A stretch of 7,957 nt of DNA. Origin: an uncultured Clostridia bacterium (GTDB taxonomy: Bacteria > Bacillota > Clostridia > Christensenellales > Aristaeellaceae). The notes below the pieces were generated by a model. It was not told the origin of the DNA, made no database searches, and saw only the letters and a program-made list of their open reading frames with translations. Shown here one piece after another: positions 5,320 to 7,957 of the stretch (within the stretch, counting starts at the first letter, position 1; the number at the start of each line of letters is the position of its first letter). The stretch lies in assembly GCA_946410395.1 (NCBI GenBank), contig CAMKAE010000095.1, positions 1 to 7,957 on the forward strand. The letters run 5' to 3'. A program made the position numbers and the translations under genes.

Positions 5320-6462
5320 GTGCAGGGAAACAAAACACTGTATGCGCACCCCTTCTCGAAGGCCTACTGGCGCACGGCGGCGGCGGAGCTCAGGGATACC
5401 CGGACGCTGGTGTTCGCGGCGCTGATGATCGCCCTGCGGGTGGTCTTCAAGGCCATCAAGATCCCGGTGGGCCCGTATCTGGACATCAACACGGCCTTTC
5501 TGGTCAACGCGCTGGGCGCGATGAGCTTCGGGCCGGTGGTGGCCATCGCCGCCGCGGCGATCACGGACACGCTGGGCTGCCTGCTCTTTCCCACGGGGCC
5601 GTATTTCTTCCCATTCATTCTCACGGAGATCGCGGGCTCGCTGATCTTTGCCCTGCTGCTCTACCGCACGAAGGTGACGGTGTGGCGGGTGGTGCTGGCG
5701 CGCTTCCTGATCTGCTTTCTGGTGAACATCGTGATCCAGACGCCGATCATGGTGCTCTACTACGACATGGCGCTGGGCGGAAAGCAATACGCCTGGATCG
5801 ATTGGCCGCGGATCGTGAAGAACCTGGCGCTGTTCCCGGCGGAGGCCGTGGTGCTGGTCATCTTCCTGCGCTACACCGTGCCGCCGCTGAACCGGCAGGG
5901 ATACATCGCCAGCACGGCGGACAGCCTGGTCTTCACGAAGAAGACAGTGGCGCTGCTGGCCGGCCTGACGCTGCTGAGCGTCGGGACCGTGGTGGGCTTC
6001 ACCGCCTTCCGCTACGACACCCGGACCATCAGCGCGGAGTACTCCGAGCAGGAGCGCTTTGCGCAGAACGAGCGGATGAACGCCATGACCCTGGCCAACC
6101 ACCCGGAACTGGACCCCCAGACCACGGTGAGCATCGTGGACAGCGCCACGTCGTCCTTCTTCAACCCCGTTGTCACCTATCAGGTTTCGGTCTATCGGGC
6201 GGACGCGGAGAAGATCGCGGCGCGCGTCGCGGCGGACCCGGAGGCGGCGGACATGCAGGCTGTGCGCAGCTATTCCAAGTCCAAACCGGCCAAGGATGAC
6301 GCGCTGACCAGGCTGCCGGAATACGGGTTCACCTACGAGGAGCCGAAATCGTCCTACACCGTGCTGACGGTTCTGCTGGCGGCACTGGCGGCCTTCCTGG
6401 TGTACAAAGGCGTGCGCTGGTACAGGAAGAGGCAGGAAGATCAGGCGTCCTCCTCCCGCTGA
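5320..6462 (+). CDS. folT: Folate ECF transporter S component FolT with a C-terminal extension
   Basis: Residues 28-190 match FolT-type S components: LVFAALMIALRVVFKAIKIPVGPYL (30-54), a strongly hydrophobic six-helix region, FLVNALGAMSFGPVVA (60-75), DTLGCLLFPTGPYFFPF (83-99) and RIVKNLALFPAEAVVLV (164-180). S components bind folate in the membrane and work with the shared EcfT-EcfA-EcfA' energising module, which is not in this window. The usual length is about 170-190 aa; this protein has 380. After the S domain come a seventh helix (about 209-229), a charged 115-residue region (230-345) and an eighth helix (346-363) with a basic tail. With the usual S-component topology the added domain would face outside; its role is unknown. 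GTG at 5320 is preceded by AAAGGAGG at 8 nt. The THF riboswitch directly upstream supports the substrate. Confidence 0.9.
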   Translation: MQGNKTLYAHPFSKAYWRTAAAELRDTRTLVFAALMIALRVVFKAIKIPVGPYLDINTAFLVNALGAMSFGPVVAIAAAAITDTLGCLLFPTGPYFFPFILTEIAGSLIFALLLYRTKVTVWRVVLARFLICFLVNIVIQTPIMVLYYDMALGGKQYAWIDWPRIVKNLALFPAEAVVLVIFLRYTVPPLNRQGYIASTADSLVFTKKTVALLAGLTLLSVGTVVGFTAFRYDTRTISAEYSEQERFAQNERMNAMTLANHPELDPQTTVSIVDSATSSFFNPVVTYQVSVYRADAEKIAARVAADPEAADMQAVRSYSKSKPAKDDALTRLPEYGFTYEEPKSSYTVLTVLLAALAAFLVYKGVRWYRKRQEDQASSSR

Positions 6463-6479
6463 GGAAGGAAGGGGGACGC
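6445..6479 (+). repeat. Hairpin spanning the folT stop codon
   Basis: GCGTCC (6445-6450) pairs with GGACGC (6474-6479), and pairing continues inward (6451-6457 with 6467-6473) with one G-T pair and one mismatch, leaving a 9-nt loop holding part of the TGA. No T-run follows, so it is not a standard terminator. It may adjust expression or RNA stability between folT and the ABC genes. Confidence 0.45.
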
Positions 6480-6502
6480 ATCCGGAACGGAGGATCGCGT
6501 TT

Positions 6503-7213
6503 ATGCTGGAGAGCGTTGACGTTGTGCGGCGCTACAACGGGCTGACGGCGGTGGACCATGTCTCGCTGCGCCTGGAGCCCGGACATATCTATGCCATGCT
6601 GGGGCCTAACGGCAGCGGCAAGACCACCTGGATGAAAATGGCCGCGGACCTGGTGATCCCCGACGCGGGGGAGATGCGCTGGCAGGGGAAGCCCGTCAGC
6701 CGCCGCAGCCGGCTCCAGGTGGCCTACATGCCCACCGAGGCCTATTTCTACCACGGGATGACGATCCGGCAGGCGGGCTTGTACTACCGGGACTTTTTCC
6801 GCGACTATGACCTGCAGAAGCTGATGGCGCTGCTCAAAAAGATGCACCTGGACCGGCGCATGCGTATCAACGAGCTGTCCTCGGGCATGATGGCCAAGCT
6901 GAAGGTGGCGATCATCCTGTGCCGCAAGGCCGGGGCTTACCTGATGGACGAGCCCTTCAACGGCATCGATCTGATCTCCCGCGACGAGATCGCCGAGGCC
7001 ATCGCGGAGACCTTCACGCCGCAGACCGTCATGGTGCTGTCCAGCCACCTGGTGGAGGAGCTGGAGGGGCTGGCGGACACGGCGGTTTTCATGCGCGAGG
7101 GCAAGCTGGTGGGCGTGCGGGACATCGCGCAGCTGCGGCAGGAGACGGGCCTCTCCCTCTCGGACGTCTACCGCCGGGTCTACGGCGAGGAAAGGTGGGA
7201 CCTGCGGTGCTGA
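6503..7213 (+). CDS. ABC transporter ATP-binding protein
   Basis: This 236-aa soluble nucleotide-binding subunit hydrolyses ATP to drive its membrane partner. Visible motifs are Walker A GPNGSGKTT (34-42), the ABC signature LSSGM (125-129), Walker B YLMDEP (146-151) with catalytic Glu150, and the switch His182 in LSSHLVEE. At the Q-loop position the sequence reads YMPTEAYFY (76-83...), with Glu where Gln is usual; this variation is common in ATPases of ABC-2-type transporters. The domain is followed by only a short tail. It does not look like EcfA, the ATPase expected to serve FolT, because its partner is an ABC-2-like permease and no EcfT is present. The start has GGAGG (6489-6493) 9 nt upstream. 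The gene begins 40 nt after folT and overlaps the permease by 7 nt. Substrate and transport direction are unknown; export is more likely by family. Confidence 0.92.
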   Translation: MLESVDVVRRYNGLTAVDHVSLRLEPGHIYAMLGPNGSGKTTWMKMAADLVIPDAGEMRWQGKPVSRRSRLQVAYMPTEAYFYHGMTIRQAGLYYRDFFRDYDLQKLMALLKKMHLDRRMRINELSSGMMAKLKVAIILCRKAGAYLMDEPFNGIDLISRDEIAEAIAETFTPQTVMVLSSHLVEELEGLADTAVFMREGKLVGVRDIAQLRQETGLSLSDVYRRVYGEERWDLRC

Positions 7214-7950
7214 GACTGCTGAAGTATGAGTTTCTCAAGGCGCGGGCGACCCACCTGGTGCTGCTGGGGGTCACCCTGGCGGATCAGCTGGTGTTCCTCC
7301 TGGGCATCCTCACGCGGGACGTCCCCGCGGTCACCATCACCCTGATCCTGCAGTTCTTTCTCTCCATTGCCGGCACGGCCTGGGTGGGCCTGAACTGCAT
7401 CCTGACCCTACACCGCGACATCCGCTCACGCCAGAGCTACATGCTGTTCATGACGGACCGCAGCTGTTTCGGCATTCTGGGCGCGAAGCTGATCCAGACC
7501 ACCGTCATGCTGGTGTTTTTCGCCGGCCTCTATGTCGGCATGGGCTATCTGAACATCGACATCTTTCTGCGGACCTTCAGCCGGGCCGAAGGCGTCTGGA
7601 TCGGCCTCAACGGCCTGCTGGAGGCGTATGCCTACGTGAACCTGATGGACGGCACGCTGCTGACCACGGGCTTCGTCACCTATGCGGCCACCTGGCTGAG
7701 CTACATCGCGGCGGGCTGCTTCGCGGACGTGCTGGCCAACGTGTGGCTGCCGGGCAAGCGCCTGCCGGTGATCGTGGCCTTCCTGCTCTTCGGCGTCCTG
7801 GCCTATGTCATCAACTGGACGCAGACGCTGCTGCCGGCCCTGCCGGTCTATCAGCAGAGCCTGCTGCTGGCCACCGGCCTCTCCATGGCCTATGTCGCCG
7901 CGCTGTACCTTGCCACGGCCTTCCTGATGGAGCGCAAGCTCAGCCTGTGA
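7207..7950 (+). CDS. ABC-2-type transporter permease, 247 aa
   Basis: This integral membrane protein has about six predicted helices (roughly residues 17-36, 42-66, 88-113, 153-177, 187-205 and 219-241). Before the third helix lies DIRSRQSYMLFMTDRSCFGILGAKL (71-95), resembling the YMLFLTP...ILGaKL motif common in small Clostridial ABC-2 permeases. The frame is open upstream inside the ATPase gene. GTG at 7207 is the likely start: it overlaps the ATPase end by 7 nt, has AAGGTGG at about 7192-7198, and places a short basic segment (MLRLLKYEFLKAR) before the first helix, as is typical. It presumably forms a dimer served by the upstream ATPase. Substrate is unknown. The gene ends 7 nt before the window edge, so a further gene of the operon or a terminator cannot be judged. 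Confidence 0.85.
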   Translation: MLRLLKYEFLKARATHLVLLGVTLADQLVFLLGILTRDVPAVTITLILQFFLSIAGTAWVGLNCILTLHRDIRSRQSYMLFMTDRSCFGILGAKLIQTTVMLVFFAGLYVGMGYLNIDIFLRTFSRAEGVWIGLNGLLEAYAYVNLMDGTLLTTGFVTYAATWLSYIAAGCFADVLANVWLPGKRLPVIVAFLLFGVLAYVINWTQTLLPALPVYQQSLLLATGLSMAYVAALYLATAFLMERKLSL

Positions 7951-7957
7951 AGCGGAA

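Noticed and set aside
5257..6102. 281-aa minus-strand open frame opposite folT
   Set aside because: It is His/Arg/Gln-rich without recognisable motifs and runs through the riboswitch platform. The plus-strand FolT frame has clear family signatures.
6329..7048. 239-aa minus-strand open frame opposite the ABC ATPase
   Set aside because: It is antisense to a complete ATPase with Walker A, signature and Walker B; it is a shadow of GC-rich codons.
6503..7950. ATPase and permease as the EcfA/EcfT energising module for FolT
   Set aside because: Only one ATPase is present, and the permease has six helices with an ABC-2-type LFMT...ILGAKL motif and none of the coupling-helix features I would expect of EcfT.

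Overview
The window looks like chromosomal DNA from a high-GC member of the Clostridia (Firmicutes). This rests on strong AGGAGG-type ribosome binding sites on most genes, sigma-70/SigA-type promoters (TTGACA, 17 bp, TATAAT-like), a tetrahydrofolate riboswitch in front of an ECF-type folate transporter subunit, and the style of the proteins. The exact lineage cannot be read from the sequence. There are no insertion sequences, phage genes, CRISPR arrays, tRNAs or rRNAs.

Layout. Positions 1-252 hold no gene, only hairpins, including the terminator that closes the leftmost minus-strand unit. Two minus-strand units fill 253-4253. The first to be transcribed is M18 aminopeptidase (4253-2943), tRNA methyltransferase TrmO (2932-2249) and a membrane-spanning M28-type peptidase homologue with a broken active site (2252-1320). 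It is read from a promoter at 4314-4286 and ends in a terminator that overlaps the last stop codon. A separate promoter (1283-1255) then drives an unrecognised protein (1220-711) and a YbjN-like protein (684-253).

The plus-strand half begins back-to-back with the aminopeptidase promoter. deoC (4420-5121) has its own promoter. Directly after its stop codon another promoter starts a transcript whose first nucleotides are the THF riboswitch aptamer (about 5161-5257). An expression platform that can hide the ribosome binding site of folT follows. FolT (5320-6462) is about twice the usual length: after the six-helix S component it carries two more predicted membrane helices with a soluble domain between them. 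An ABC ATPase (6503-7213) and a six-helix ABC-2-type permease (7207-7950) follow closely, with no promoter or terminator seen between, so they probably share the folate-controlled transcript.

The most interesting points are the folate-riboswitch unit (extended FolT plus a non-ECF ABC transporter) and the M28-family pseudo-peptidase sharing an operon with an intact M18 aminopeptidase and TrmO.
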